DNA of 64,000 bases, taken from positions 48,871,288-48,935,287 of the forward strand of contig OX637288.1 of the NCBI GenBank assembly GCA_951799445.1, written 5' to 3'. The stretch is from Pseudisothecium myosuroides. Taxonomy: Eukaryota; Streptophyta; Bryopsida; Hypnales; Lembophyllaceae. The notes under the pieces are model-generated. The model did not search any database and was not told the DNA's origin. It was given only the letters and a program-made list of their open reading frames with translations. How positions within the stretch are numbered: the stretch's first letter is position 1; each line of letters opens with the position of its first letter. Shown piece after piece: positions 11,026 through 23,599 of this stretch. The translations under genes were made by a program, and so were the position numbers.

Positions 11026-11428
11026 CCAATTCCACATTCCCAACTTCGTGACAAAACACAACGTTGTTAAATGTGCATGTCACAAAGCTGCCAGACACTG
11101 GACCACGAGGCTCCTGTCACTAATACGGTACATAAGCGACTGAATCATATATCAGGACAACTGAGGGCCGGCAAGGATCTCCATGCCCGTGTCAATGTCG
11201 GCATTAACTTGACGTGCCCATCAATTTTGTCTCCTTGAACACGAACTGGACCCTAGTAGCTTCAAAGGAAACTACTGATTGGAAATTTTTACTTTACATA
11301 ATCCATCGCCGGGCTACATTGTTCTCAGAGGGTCAGTGTTCCATTGAAGAAGGAGAGCTAGCTAGCTGCTCGGAGTACTGTGAATTTGTTTGTTTATTCT
11401 CAGGCCGTCTCTTGTGATCTAGGTGAAG

Positions 11429-14400
11429 ATGAAGCTCCAAGGCATTTGGTATGGCGCCCTTCTGGCTATGGTGGTGATTGGAGTCTTTAATATTGGTAAG
11501 CTCGATATGGTGTCTCCCTGATCGACTTCGCCCGGCATACGTTCGTCATTTATCATATGTCTGATCATTTATTTAATCATTTGATAATCATTCAATCGTT
11601 TGTGCGTATTTGCTTTGGACAGGCACAGCGGATGGGACGGCAGGAATGTACGTGTTCGGCGATTCCTACATGGACACTGGAAACTCGCGCGATCTGTTGA
11701 ACTCACCGTATGGAAGCACTTGGCCTGGATTCTCCGACCACCGATATTCCGATGGCCGCGTCCAAACTGACTACTTTGGTAAGCTCCCCGCATTAAATTC
11801 TTTCATTAAGCTTCTGGTACATATGCTGTGCTGCTTTGGTCTTGAACAAACAGACTCTTTTTCTTCAAGCGAATCCCGAAAACGGACGTGAAAATTTTGC
11901 TCTGTTATTGCAATTCCTTAGCTGTGTATTAGGTAAAGTTCAATTGGAGCGTCGTTGAATGGAAATCAGCACACTTAGCAGATGATGTGGTGGTTAGAAA
12001 GTAAAATCAGGACTCCCCCTTCCTCGGCAGTACACCCAGGCTCTATTAGAGTCATCTTGTAAACGATTCTACATCTGTCCGGGATGTGTTTTTCCACAAC
12101 AAGGCTCCGGGTTTGATCAAACTTGAATGAAGACGCCATAATTGTGCGGGGTGATGATTCCTAAGGGCAAAGCATGAGAAGTGTTGGCTTAAAAATGAAT
12201 CGAAACCAGAAAGAGGAGAGTGGTGAATTCGATCTCCGTCATAATCTCAACGTTGCGTTGATTGGCTATGGCCATCTCGATTTTAAACCCGCCCTGTCTC
12301 AATTTGCGAGCATAAATGAACGATGCGTCAACTAAAACTGCACTACATTGTTAAACCCAAAGTGAAGAAGATGAGTCCGGGAGAGAGATTTATAATCCCT
12401 TGGAAATTGGTCTCGAAACAAAGAAGCCTATCCAACTCAATCCACTGTATCTCCCAGAAAAGATTGGTTCACCACGGACGTGGGTTGTTGTATTGTCACT
12501 TTCGTTCAATTCCAGCGCCAAAAGCTGTGACATATATGTACATAAAGGTCTAGAAGTGCGCACATTGTAGGTATGGATTTATCTTTCAGAAGGCACGTTC
12601 TGAAAGATGCCACACACTATTGGAATACCGCGCATTTAACGACATTGACATCAAATATGTGTTTGCTGCAGCGGAGCTGTTTAATTTGCCGACTCCAACG
12701 CCATACTTGCACCGCCAAAACCTTTCCCAAGCGCTGCAAGGGATCAACTTCGCCGTGTCTGGCGCGGGCGTCACGTATGGCTACGGCATCACCACGCTGG
12801 ATGAGCAAGTGGACAACATGGAAGCCCTGGTGGTCAACAAAGTTCTCACCAAGCCGCACCTCCGGAACTCGGTGGCGGTCATCAACGTAGGCGTCAATGA
12901 CTACGACTCTCGCAACTTGAGAACACCGTTCCAAGTAAGTAAACTAGCTCCAAGGCTCAAAGCTTTTCTTTTGTGATGTTCAAACTTTGTGGAATGAATT
13001 GCAGTCTAGGGTGAAGCTTTGGTTGGATGGGTGTAAGTGGACAGCATGAATGAAGTGGGGAATTTGAAGTACGGAACACAATATTTCATTAAAGTTAGTG
13101 GCAATTTTCCAATTGGTTAGTTGAAGTGCTCAATGCAAGTATGGTGATTTTTCCTTCAAAAACTAGGCAGGTGTAGCCATTGAAGTGACGATCAAATGCA
13201 CAATTCTTGACCATCCTAACTGAAATTGCTAATCTAATTGAATAAACACTCCCTTAGAGCATTGTAATGGGAAATAACATGCTATCATCCAACTATGTTA
13301 ACGTAAGTTAAATTATAGTTCATCAGATGCAGCTAAGTTAACATTACTAATTTAGATCTCACTAAGTGAACGTAAAAAAGTTAACTAAGTTTGGATGCTA
13401 CTATAATTCAATTATATAGTATGTGCACACTAACATAATTAGAAATGACATGCAATAAGAAATCTACCTACCTTTGTTGTTAATCAAACTTCCACGATCA
13501 CTTAGTTGCATTTGACAAACTATAATTCAACTTACTTTCACTTAGTTGAATCTAAATTAGTGACGCTGACTTAGGTGGATAATAGCATGTTATTATCTAC
13601 CTACCTTCGTTGTTGGATGCTTATTATTTATTTATTTATTAATTGAAGCGAGCTGTATGTGTGGTTTTGAAGGAATCTGACTTCACAAAAGAGTTGAATA
13701 CGTTTGTGGCGACGGTGGTGGACGGAATTGCGCTCTCCATTGTGCGCCTGAACGCAATTGGGATTCGCCACATTGTGGTAACCAACCTGCCTTACATGGA
13801 GTGCATTCCCCTCTCCATCATGGAGCTCGCCTACACAGGCTGCAGCACCAACTCCACCTATATCAATCAGACTTCGCTCCACAATTCGATGCTTCACGAA
13901 CGGGTGAAGGGCTTAAATCAGCAGCTGCCCAACGTACGCATCATCATTGCTGACCAGATGAAAGCTTTCAAGGAGTTGATCTCGCACCCAGCTACCTACG
14001 GTAAGCCCCACTTGCACCCTTCAATACCAAATCCACAATTAGTAATTAGTATTGAGTTTTGGACTCGAAAGTAGACCTTCGCACAATAAATTTTACAAAA
14101 CACACATAATTAAAATCAAAATCAATTCAATGCCTTGGAGGATTGGTAAAAATATATGAAAATTTAAAAGTCATTTTGGAAGGGGCTACCCAGTAAGGCT
14201 TGTTCAAACTTGTTTGACCAATGATCCTTCGTCATATCATACTAGCCTCTTGTTTATAGATTGTTCGCCACAGGATCGAGGAACCCAGATACGTCCTTAG
14301 CAATTCGAAGTATATCTCAAATTGGTCAAATGTGACGATTCTCGGGTTTTCAACCATGAATAAGGTCTTGACACTATTGACATTTGGTTTGATGTTGCTA

Positions 14401-14704
14401 TTGGTGATCACACTTGATGGATCTTTTGTGGGGTGCATGATTATATTCAGGTTTTGTGGACCCACTGGTACCGTGCTGCCATGGAAACGGTACCAATCTC
14501 TACCCCATTGTGTGCGGCAAGACCGACAGTGAAGGAAGACCCCTGTACACGGAGTGTGAGGATCCCAGCAAGGCGGTGCTATATGACACCATTCATCCCA
14601 CGGACGCAGCGTGGAAGACCGTTGTCAACTTGTACGCGTCGGTTTCAGGGTTCACCTTAGAAGGCCCCAATCTTAATACTTGGATTCGAAAATACAATGT
14701 TTGA
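11429..14704 (+). CDS. GDSL-type esterase/lipase, five exons (355 aa)
   Basis: Exons 11429-11495, 11623-11778, 12672-12934, 13673-14000 and 14451-14704. All introns are GT-AG; the sum is 1,068 nt, in frame. Residues 1-26 look like a secretory signal peptide. SGNH blocks are present: nucleophile Ser37 in VFGDSYMDTGN (GDSY rather than GDSL), Gly in GINFAVSGAG, Asn150 in VGVNDY, and Asp317/His320 in DTIHPTDAAW. CCHGNG and VVTNLP are typical of plant members. Such enzymes hydrolyse ester bonds in lipids, cutin or acylated cell-wall compounds outside the cell; the substrate here is unknown. Exon 3 was started after TTTGCTGCAG because that rejoins DYF to AELFNLPTPTPYL in the right phase. Exon 4 could instead start at 13649 (+8 residues). 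An AATAAA lies at 14884. Confidence 0.88.
13271..13597. mobile_element. Foldback MITE in GDSL intron 3
   Basis: Inverted arms: AATAACATGCTATCATCCAA on the left matches the reverse complement of GGATAATAGCATGTTATT on the right. Inside, ACTAATTTAGATCTCACTAA pairs with its inverted partner near 13545. CTACCTACCTT.GTTGTT occurs twice in direct orientation (13466 and 13598). Target duplication is not resolved. It accounts for nearly half of the 738-bp intron. Confidence 0.5.
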
Positions 14705-15811
14705 GCCAGCGCTTACCGGCCTGGGTTTCTTTCTAGATCACTTGCTAGCAGCAGTTGGCTTCAGTTGCATTTTCAGTCATGGATTAGATTAGCATCAGTA
14801 GCAGCCTTTTTCTTTCCTTTTTAAGTATGAAGCGGAATTGAGATCACCAATGTTTTGGTGCAGCCATGTAAGGGTGAATCCACAATAAATTTGGCATTCA
14901 CCACCCCAATGACATTCACTGAATTTTGGAATTCAAACTTATTTCATGCATCCAGGGATATTCTTTAAATTTTGGGTTGGTTGGAACGACCTTTTTCTCG
15001 CCAGGTTCAAGATTGTCATGTATGCGTTGTGGTGCAGTAAACTTTACATTGTTAGTTTGTACTTGTAGTGTCAGCTTGCTGACTGCCACGCAGTGATTTC
15101 CAAAAAGCTGGTTAGTAAGCAGATTTGAAGTATGTCGTCGTTCAAATTATGGCAGAACTTGTTCCAAAAACCTGAGTCACAGGCAGCATGACTACATGTA
15201 CATTTCGTAGCTAAAAATCTAAATGTAAAGCTCAATGAGCTCTTGGATTCTTATGTGCATAATTCAACTGAAAATCTTTGCTGCAAATAGACGGATATAT
15301 CCAGTTTTTACTTTGAGAATTAAAGAACGCTATGCAGTGGAAAATGATTGTATTGAGAAGGACAGTGGTTACATTCACTCCCACTGTGACGGAGAAGCCA
15401 GGGAACTGGGAATAGAGTCGCCAAGTTCATCACTCTTTTCATGAATGCCAACGACTTAGATTGATGAATTCTTTATTTTCAATCAGAAGTTGGCACATTA
15501 ACTTCAAACAACACTTGTAACGACAAAAGAAATGTCAATATGACTGGATCACTTCTAAGCACCTGTGCAAATGAATGTGGGAAAGCAACTTCGAACAAAT
15601 CACAAGTTGGGAAAGCAACTTCGAAGAACACTTGCAATTGGAACAATAAAGAAATGTCAAATGTTATAACCGTGTCATTGAAAGCTTATAAACCTGTACA
15701 TTAATCCAAACAAAACTGTTAAAACAGCATTCCAAAATAATGCCATCAAAACGGGCGTCGTCGTTATAAGCTTCTGCTCCCACTTGTGAAGCAGTTGATT
15801 CACTAGAATGA
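14705..15811. other. Convergent 3' region between GDSL and NAC genes
   Basis: Contains the 3' ends of both genes: AATAAA at 14884-14889 on plus, and TTTATT at 15472-15477 (AATAAA on minus) as a candidate signal for the NAC transcript. A short direct duplication (GGGAAAGCAACTTCGAA) occurs at 15579 and 15609. No further gene seen. Confidence 0.45.
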
Positions 15812-17532
15812 TCACTGGAAGTGATCCTGCAGCCCTTGAATTTGCAACAGAGATTGCCGTGCAGGGAGAGCAGAGGAGGAATGCAGCCACGGCGAATCAC
15901 GTGCAGCGGAACTGCTGTAATCCCACTCCAACTGGTTCACGGAAAAGGGCGACGACGACGACGTCGACGTCGACAAGACAGGCAGCTGATCATCCCGCAT
16001 GGCGAGTGGCGACGACCACATGGTGGCTTTCAGCCACCGATCAAGGCTCGCTGACATGGTGGGGTTCAGATGGCTGCTACTGCAAGCAGCGTAATCCCTC
16101 ACCCGCTCGAAAACATCCGGAAAAACATCCTGTTGCTGAACTCCAGGATTGCTGGTTGCAACCCGTATTTGCGGCGAGTTCATGTGGAATGATCGTCCAA
16201 GTCGGTCCTCGCCTTCCATCAGCTGCGCCAGGCGAGCATCGACGGACTCGAGCTTTTCACGACAGGGATAGACCACCGACGACAACGTGCCGGTCTCCAT
16301 CTTGACGCTCGCCGTTTGCAAGGTGCGTGATGCGTCTTGCTGTTGCTGCGAACTCGCAGACTTGGTGGGACTCCGGAGTTCGTGATTTTGGGTGTGGGGT
16401 CGCTCGGTGGCGCAAATCGCGTTCTGAATGGGCCGTTGGCTGAAGCTGGGAAGTTTTGGCGACAATGGCGATGTTGGGCTCGATCTGGAAGTGGACGCGC
16501 ATGGCGAAGCGTTGTGAAGGATTGAATCTCTCTCTCGGCCACCGGGATTTCGGAATTCGGTAGTGAAAGTTGATGATTCGGCACCAAGACCCTCCTCCAT
16601 CGTCAAGTTAAACCCTAGCGTTGCGGTGCAAGGGTTTGGTGCTGGCTTCCTGTAGATTCGACACAAGGCCACTTCCCTCTGGAACCCAAGACATAAAATG
16701 CAGACCACCGACCCATGGAAAGATGGAATCAGTTTGGGTGTACGTCCGGGATTGAAACTTGTTCTCCAAGCAATGAGGCAATTTAGGCAACACGATTTGA
16801 AATCTCTACGAGAAACCGAAGGCTTACTTTCAAACTTGCACTCAGAATCACATATGGTCAGATTTGCAAACAAAGGTTAAAAAAGATTTGCAGAAAGTTG
16901 CATCAAAACAGAAAGGTGCGTTCGAGGGATGGCAAACTTTGACATCCTTTGCAGGTTTTCAGAGCAGCCGGACTGTCCTCGTTGGAGGATCTGATCGAGC
17001 ATGGGCTGCCAGCAATCAATCTTACCGGATCCTTGAGGCTGCGGAGATGCTGCTCGTTCTGGGGCAGGCGGTACTCGTTCATGATCCACTCCGTCTTTCT
17101 CCCCCTGGGCGCTTTCCCTGTGTAGAACACGAGCGTCTTCTTGAGCCCAATGGCCTTGGCGTCGTGCGCGCGGCGCACCTGTCGGTCCGTGCCCGTGGCC
17201 TTCCAGTACCCCGAGGCCGTCACGCGGTTGGGTCTTGCTCCGTTGGGGTACTTCCTGTCCCTCGGGCAGAAGAAGAGCCACTCGCGCTCGCCTTGCATGA
17301 ACGCCATCGCCGGCAACTCCCAGGGGTCGTAGCGGTACAGGTCCAGCACGTTGATGAGCTCCACTTCCAGACGCGGACTCCCCACCACCATGCTGCGCAG
17401 GTAAAAGCCCACCAGCTCCTCCTCCGTGGGGTGGAACCGAAACCCAGGCAGGCTCGCCACATCGTACACCACTTGCGAAGGTCCTTCTTGATCACCCTGC
17501 GCCACAGGACACGTTGCCCCACTGGTCTCCAT
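15812..17532 (-). CDS. NAC-domain transcription factor, two exons (457 aa)
   Basis: Exon 1 is 17532-17026 (169 codons), intron 17025-16679 (347 bp, GT-AG), exon 2 16678-15812 (288 residues plus stop). The NAC domain is complete only after splicing. Subdomain A is [19 protein letters not shown] (28-46); B is [17 protein letters not shown] is [15 protein letters not shown] through [11 protein letters not shown] is [17 protein letters not shown] through [11 protein letters not shown] is [14 protein letters not shown], supplied by exon 2. NAC domains bind DNA and dimerise. The C-terminal 270 residues are Ser/Pro/Gln-rich with no membrane anchor, consistent with an activation region. Subdomain A and B wording is closest to the FEZ/JUB1-like side of the family, with modest certainty. 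Without splicing, exon 1 reads on into nonsense to 16903. Confidence 0.88.
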
Positions 17533-18934
17533 GGCTCATGGGAAGCACTGTCCGATCCTTACACTCCAGACCAGTGGTCACAAATGTGGCTATACAGAGC
17601 AGACTAAAGCTTCTACCTAATCTAGCCGCGGTTCGATCGATCTACAAAGAATGGGAAGTAACAGTGAGTTAAAAGTGAATTTTAGCACACTTAGCACTGT
17701 TTTCAGCAATCTTGAGCTAATTGTGTGAATCACATTTGGGACCACTGCTCCAGACCTCTCAAAGCATAGTTACGAAGCACAACTTTGCTTCTCTAACTCA
17801 GCGTCAATTTTCACGTTTTTCAATTACATCGATCTGACGCGTTACATGCAGCTCCAAGAACGAAGGATGTTGCAAAGAACAAGAACCCCCGTACGTACAA
17901 CTACTTAGCAAAAACGCAGTCCTGATCACTCCAATCTCGAGTAGATATTCGTCGGTTCACGCCTCAAATTAATTACTGCAGGCATTCCAAGTAGGTTCTA
18001 ATACCAACATTGTTGACAGCGTTGCTGCATGTCTCCGGCTGTTCTCAGAGCACACGGGAGTAGATCTGCACTAGGTTTGAGCGAATTGCGCCAAGAGATG
18101 CGCGCAGTGGGGACTGGGCTGCGGCTTCAATCTGTCTACCATCCCCCTGGAAGTCACGTGAGATCATATATACCTGCCAACTTCTGTGCAAATCTGAGGG
18201 CACCACGCAGTCAGATCTAGCTGTTGTGCGGCAGCGAGCACGCGCGAGAGAGGTTATATTAGTTCGTTCGGAGACGATGGCAAGGAATCGATCGAGTGCA
18301 AGCTCGAGAAGGCTGCGATAAGCTTGAAGAATGTATCATGAGTACGTCATGATTGTGGCCTGCAGGCGTAGTCGGAGTTAGCTTACATTCAGGTATGATA
18401 GACTGATCGATGGTTCAATTCGCGGACCATGAGTCCTTGACAGTCGGTGCAAAAGGTTGCCTGGCTGAGATTGCCTGGAGCTCCAGCTAACGGAAGTGAT
18501 GAACACTGGCTACGCTTAGCTAGCTCGCTAGAGACCACGCTCCCGACACACTGCTGTCATGGAAAGAGATTATTGCTCATTAACGAACTGAGTGTATTGA
18601 TAACTCTTAGTTTTCGCAGGACGTTAACTAACTGATTGAAGTGGTCATACGAATTACGAAGTGGATCCTGCCCCAGGGTGAATTTAACTTACCCCTGCGG
18701 AAAACACAGCAATTTTATATTTGCCACTGATGATAAAATTTGGAAGCAGAGGCCCCTAATTAGCCAGGGCGGGCAAAGATCTCAAAATTAGCCAAGCACA
18801 AAATAGGGGGCAATTTTTTGGACAGTTATCCTGCAAAACACAAAATTCACCCTGCATGGCCTACTTCCTATGTCCACTTTAATGTCCTACTTAGTTTTTT
18901 TTGCTCAAGGAGCACAAATTTTCCCTATTGTCAA
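17533..18934 (-). promoter_or_regulatory. Upstream region of the NAC gene
   Basis: No gene on either strand. A G-box CACGTG lies at 18155-18160, about 620 bp upstream of the NAC start codon, and a CT-rich stretch (minus strand) near 18240-18255. GC content stays moderate to about 18.6 kb, then falls where the repeat block begins. Promoter elements are not pinpointed. Confidence 0.35.
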
Positions 18935-18938
18935 GTAA

Positions 18939-19317
18939 GGTAGAAACACCCAAAAGTGTCCTTGTTATCATTCTTATACCCTAGGATACCACTAAACGTG
19001 TCCCTAGACTTTTCTTAATGTGTCCTATAAATGCTTAACTCTAATTTGTGGAAGCATTTGAAAGACACATACTTAATTCTGATTTGTTGACTATTGATTT
19101 CTGCAAATTTTGGTTCACGGTCCACCTATGTGACAGTTTCAGTGGTTTAGGGAACTAGCACTTTGAAAAACCATAGATATTACATACCACATCCATCATA
19201 AAAAAAATTTAATATTCATGATTTTCACTTGCCAATACTACAAAAATATTATATTTAGGAATGAGTGCCTCCAACTACATTGAATTGCTAATGTTTATGG
19301 TTTTGGGTGTTTCTACC
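18939..19317 (+). mobile_element. Family H element, copy H1 (379 bp)
   Basis: Termini GGTAGAAACACCCAAAA and TTTTGGGTGTTTCTACC are perfect inverted repeats. The interior (AATGTGTCCT, CACCTATGTGACAGTTTCA, TATTACATACCACATCC) is shared, inverted, with H2 at 34546-34930. Left flank is GTAA; the right flank is not a clean TTAA. Confidence 0.65.
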
Positions 19318-19562
19318 AGATAAGAATTTGTAACAAAGTTCACTATGAATTTGGAGTTTACTGCTTGCTCAAAAGATAGGCCCACCCCCCCAAAAAAAGC
19401 CACTTTTTGGTGTCATAAATATTCACTTTTATTAGATTGTTCAAATTTTAATATTTTCTAGTTGGCAAATGAAAAAAGGTTCCAACGCAATTAAAAAAAA
19501 AACATTTAAATACCATATGCAATAGTTATAAAGGATCCAAAAAAATTGGGTAGAGGTCCTAA

Positions 19563-20151
19563 GGGCTTGTTTCCATTGGGCCTGTTGGAGGATTAGGACT
19601 AAAGGGGGATTGGAAGTTCCATGTTTAAGAGTCTAGGTAGGCCTAGACAATCAGTTAGGTTTCTATTGAATCCCCAGCATTCACTCAACACTCATCAGCA
19701 AAGCAACTATCTCATTTTGAACTTGTTTTTTTTGCCATTTGCTTATATTTATATACACATACTATTGCTTTTTTAAAGTATTGCGCTCATGTAATTGGTT
19801 TTTGATCCTAAAAATCCTAAAAAAGCATGTCCAAAGAAACAAAGAAAGACAAAGGAAGCTAGATTTGACTCAATTTCAATGTTACATTGGACGTCATTGT
19901 TGACATAAAGCACAATTGGATCATTTGGATGTCCCAAAAATCCGTCAACTTTCACATGGGTCTCTTATGGTATTTTTTTCCTAAAAATGAAACCCTCTAG
20001 CCCAGCTTCCAAGCCCTTCAAGTCTATATTTGAGCAAATCAAGAGCCGGAGGTTGGAGGAGGGCTAGAGGTACAATAAGAGGAAACTTTGTAATGGCAAC
20101 CACTTGGATGCTTCAGTTTTAGAGTTCCAATTGAGCAATGGGAACATGCTC
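19563..20151. mobile_element. PIF/Harbinger-type element (589 bp)
   Basis: TAA at 19560-19562 and 20152-20154. Left terminus GGGCTTGTTTCCATTG, right terminus CAATGGGAACATGCTC, imperfect inverted match. The GGGCTTGTTT-like end with TAA duplication is typical of Harbinger/Tourist elements. No coding region. Confidence 0.6.
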
Positions 20152-20431
20152 TAATATTGTTTTTTTTAATCAAGAATAGAAGAAGGATAACTCTGGTATG
20201 AAAGACTAGTGTGAATGAAGTGTTTGATGGAAATGACTTTCTTCATCAATGGTGCATATTGACGTTCATAGAGTGATGATGGCAGTTTTAGACAAGGGGC
20301 TTTGTAGGAGGTATCCACCTTATATCTTATGAAGAATGTGCCTTTAACTTTGTGTGGATGTTTTTGATAGGGCATAATAAGGGGTGGAATACTTTACAAA
20401 AATTGGTAGAATTGGAATTGGTAACGCTTAA

Positions 20432-21624
20432 CCCCTAAAGGATTGAGGCTTTTTTTCCATCAAACAACACTCAAAACTGCCATTTCTATTGCAAAGAGCA
20501 AAAACCTTTTTTTTTTTAAATTTTGCATACCTAATTGTAGGATCTTATATTAGACTAATATAGGTATGTATGGAAGAAATTTCAAAAACCACTATAAGAA
20601 ACTCCCGTTTTAGGTGACGAGCCCTAATTTTTTATGACGGATTTTAGATGATGTCAATGTTGACAACCCAAAAATTTTATGTCAACAAAAATATCCAATG
20701 TAACATCAATATTGACAATCCAATGTTTTTATGTCAACATTGATGTTAAGTTGGACATTTTTGTTGGCATAAAAAATTTGGGTCATCAACATTGACATCA
20801 CCTAAAATCCGTCATAAAAAATTAGGGCTCGTCACCTAAAACGGGAGTTTCTTATAGTGAACTTTGACCGCCTAGATTGCAAGATATTCGCATCCAAAGT
20901 GAAAAAAACAAGTTTTTCTTACACTTTGTATGACTAGATTTTTTGGCTTTGAATCTTCTTAACTTAAAATTTTTATACTACATATTTTGATTACTTTTAC
21001 TTTTTATGTTGAATATTTGAGTTGAGAATCTAGGGGAAAAAATGAAAGAAAAAAAAACTTAATTTTCACTCATTTAAAAATTGTTAAGTAGAAGTAGGTT
21101 CAAGAATGAAAGGAAAAAAAATCATTAATAGCTTTAAGATGGAAGTAAGAAACAATAATTCCAACTGTGAGATTGTTTTAGCAAGCAAATTTAACCATGT
21201 CTAAAAACAAATTTGGAAAATTGTAAAAAATGCATTCAAAAATGAATCCTATGAGTTATTTTTTCTAGAAGGTGCTTAGATTGCCCAAAAAACTAAGATT
21301 GTCCATAATTTTTGCATCACAAGTCCAAATTGAAGGAATCAAAGCTTCACATATAGACAAAAACATAATGTTTTAGGAAAAAAATTAAAATTTTTATTTC
21401 GACTTTTTGTGATTTTTTTGTGTTGCCCGCCGATCTCCATTTTTGGCTTATTGTGCCATAACTTTTGCTCCCGAGCACCAATTGAAATAAAAATTACATA
21501 TTCACAAAGCTCTCATAAAACTACACAACCTCAAAAAATTCAAAAAAAATCACTACAAATTGAGACAATAGAATGCTACCTGGACCCAAATTGTCCCCCA
21601 AGGGGACAAACGGTCCTTTAGGGG
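20432..21624 (-). mobile_element. TTAA-flanked MITE family A, copy A2, with nested insert
   Basis: TTAA at 20428-20431 and 21625-21628. Ends CCCCTAAAGGATT and CGGTCCTTTAGGGG. Inverted relative to A1 and A4 (the GTCCCCCAAGGGGACA palindrome lies at the right end). The total of 1,193 bp includes a 270-bp CACTA-type MITE plus a 3-bp duplication; without it the length is 920 bp, matching A1, A3 and A4. Confidence 0.8.
20590..20859. mobile_element. CACTA-type foldback MITE nested in A2 (270 bp)
   Basis: Begins CACTATAAGAAACTCCCG and ends CGGGAGTTTCTTATAGTG. The two halves are near-perfect inverted copies along their whole length (GTGACGAGCCCTAATTTTTT, GATGTCAATGTTGAC). It is flanked by AAC at 20587-20589 and 20860-20862. 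The same place in A3 (near 60310) and A4 (near 62525) is uninterrupted (CAAAGTTTCTGAAATTTCTT), which gives the empty site and confirms the 3-bp duplication. Confidence 0.88.
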
Positions 21625-21628
21625 TTAA

Positions 21629-23020
21629 TAACATTTCTTAGCCTAGCAAGCAATCCAAAGGAAAATAAAAAAACCTCCTTGAAGTGGGGCATGTGGCTTG
21701 CTCTTTGTCTACTATTTAGACATAGCATATAACGGAACATAGCTTTGACTTTGTAGCCTAAATGTGGTGCTTAGCAACCTTTTCATCATAAAAATGGTCT
21801 AGTAGGTTAAAAAATCCCAAACAAATCCTGAAGTCACTTTTTATCAAAAATTCACTTGATACCAAGTCCGTGGGGTGGGGATAGTGAAGCCTAAAATGAA
21901 TGACATGCCAAAATATGGCCTTTAGATGACATCTAGCACTTCTGGGAGACAGAAAAAAAATTCATCTAAATTGTTTTGGAAAGACTTGGTTGAGCACTTA
22001 GAGTTTGCAAGAACGTGGTGTTGGAAATCCTCTCTTTATGGTATTCTTGACTTTTCTATATAGGAAAAAGCTTAAATCCACAAACCACCAAATAGTGCAT
22101 TTTGACAATTTCAAGTTCCTTGCTCATGATGTGAATTTGAGCCATAAAAATGATCTTTTTTGAATTTGAGGCCACCTAATTAAATGAAGCTAAAGGAGCG
22201 AAGTTTCTACTTCAACTTAAAAATTTCTAAATTAGAAACATATGATAAATAATTTATACCATGATGTTTTCAATATCATATCCGTTGTAGAAAAAATTCA
22301 ATTTTTTTTAGATAATCATGTATCCAATATGAATTTTCTAATATTTTTTTTTCAAAATCACAATAGTTTCAATTTTTTGTAAAAATTTGAAAATTTTGTC
22401 ACTTAAAAGATGACAAAATTAAGTTTTAACACATGTGTTAACACATGTGTTTTAAGTAAAATTTTGCTAAAAATCTCCTTAAAGTTCATTACTTAAAATC
22501 TTATATCTAGGATTATATTTTAAAACTCACTTAGAATACCCTTTTCTCTTGTAGTGGTAGTTCGTACTACCATGTGCTTGAGGTTGTGATTGAGTATGAT
22601 AGGTGAAATCATCAGTAAAATTCAACTAAGCATATTATATTAAATCTCTAGATATATCTTATTATTATTTAGTTGTTTGTTAAAATATTAAAAAATTCAA
22701 TAATAAAAAATATTCATTTCAATTAATATAAAATTTAAAAGACTTTACAACTTATAAATTGACTAATTTAGAAATTTATGGAGTTACAAATTCAATAATG
22801 TAAAATATAATTGCAAATACACAAGTTTATATGTTCACAAGTTTCAAGAGTTTTAAGATTTCAAATTTCAAATTTTCAAATTTTCATATTGGTCATTCTA
22901 CTAGCATAGAGAAGAATTGATATAGCTATATTTTAATCTTTAGTAATGTTAAATATTTTAGATTTGATGGGGTTGTGCTTGTTCTATGTTTCAAGATGAT
23001 CCTCTAAGCCACTTGCACAA
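21629..23020. other. AT-rich repeat-derived sequence
   Basis: No gene. 22060-22400 is a diverged direct copy of 27990-28260 (shared TTTTTTGAATTTGAG, AATGAAG, TTTCTACTTCAA). A 24-bp palindrome lies at 22428-22451, and a CACTA-type right terminus CTTGTAGTG ends at 22556, whose left partner was not found. The rest is unassigned AT-rich sequence. Confidence 0.4.
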
Positions 23021-23024
23021 TTAA

Positions 23025-23595
23025 TCCCTAAACGTCTGGATTCATCTCCAAAATTGACGATTTGAGAAAAACCATTATAAACTACAATTTGGAAGAATAT
23101 TTTGGAATTGGTATACAAATGAAAGCTGTAGATTTTGATTTTTAACTTCTATCCGTACGGTTAGATCTACTAATGCTATCACCAATCTTTTTCTATAAAT
23201 TTTGAAAAGAAAATTTCAGAATTCCTTTTAAATTCAATTACAAGTAAAAGATTATCATTTTTTGAGTAAAACTTGTTGGAATGGATTTGAAATAAGGTTC
23301 TCTTCATATGGTGCTTTTTTGAAATTTTTGTGACCTTTACATCTTTGACCTCATTTTTGCACATCTAGTTTTGAACTAAAGTCAATGCACATTGACCACT
23401 TGACACATACTTCCACATTTGTAATTTTAGAAATGTATATATTCTAGTAACACCAAATCCAACCGATGGATAGGACAACAACTTGATAAAGTATCACCAA
23501 AAATTAGGATGACTTTCATCCAAGCAGGAATGAGACAGAAACAAGGATCTGAATCTGTTCATCGTTCAGAAAATGGACGTCAGAGCGCTCCAGGG
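23025..23595 (+). mobile_element. TTAA-flanked family D element, copy D1 (571 bp)
   Basis: TTAA at 23021-23024 and 23596-23599. Left end TCCCTAAACGTCTGGA, right end GCGCTCCAGGG. The interior is shared, inverted, with D2 at 43421-44007 (CAACTTGATAAAGTATCACC, AAATTAGGATGACTTTCA, AAGATTATCATTTTTTGAGT). Non-coding. Confidence 0.6.
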
Positions 23596-23599
23596 TTAA

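Noticed and set aside
12620..12671. Upstream in-frame extension of GDSL exon 3
   Set aside because: Joining at 12672 restores family sequence and phase; the extension has no GDSL counterpart.
16903..17025. Open tail of the NAC reading frame (to 16903)
   Set aside because: Follows a good GT donor and lacks subdomain E; treated as intron.
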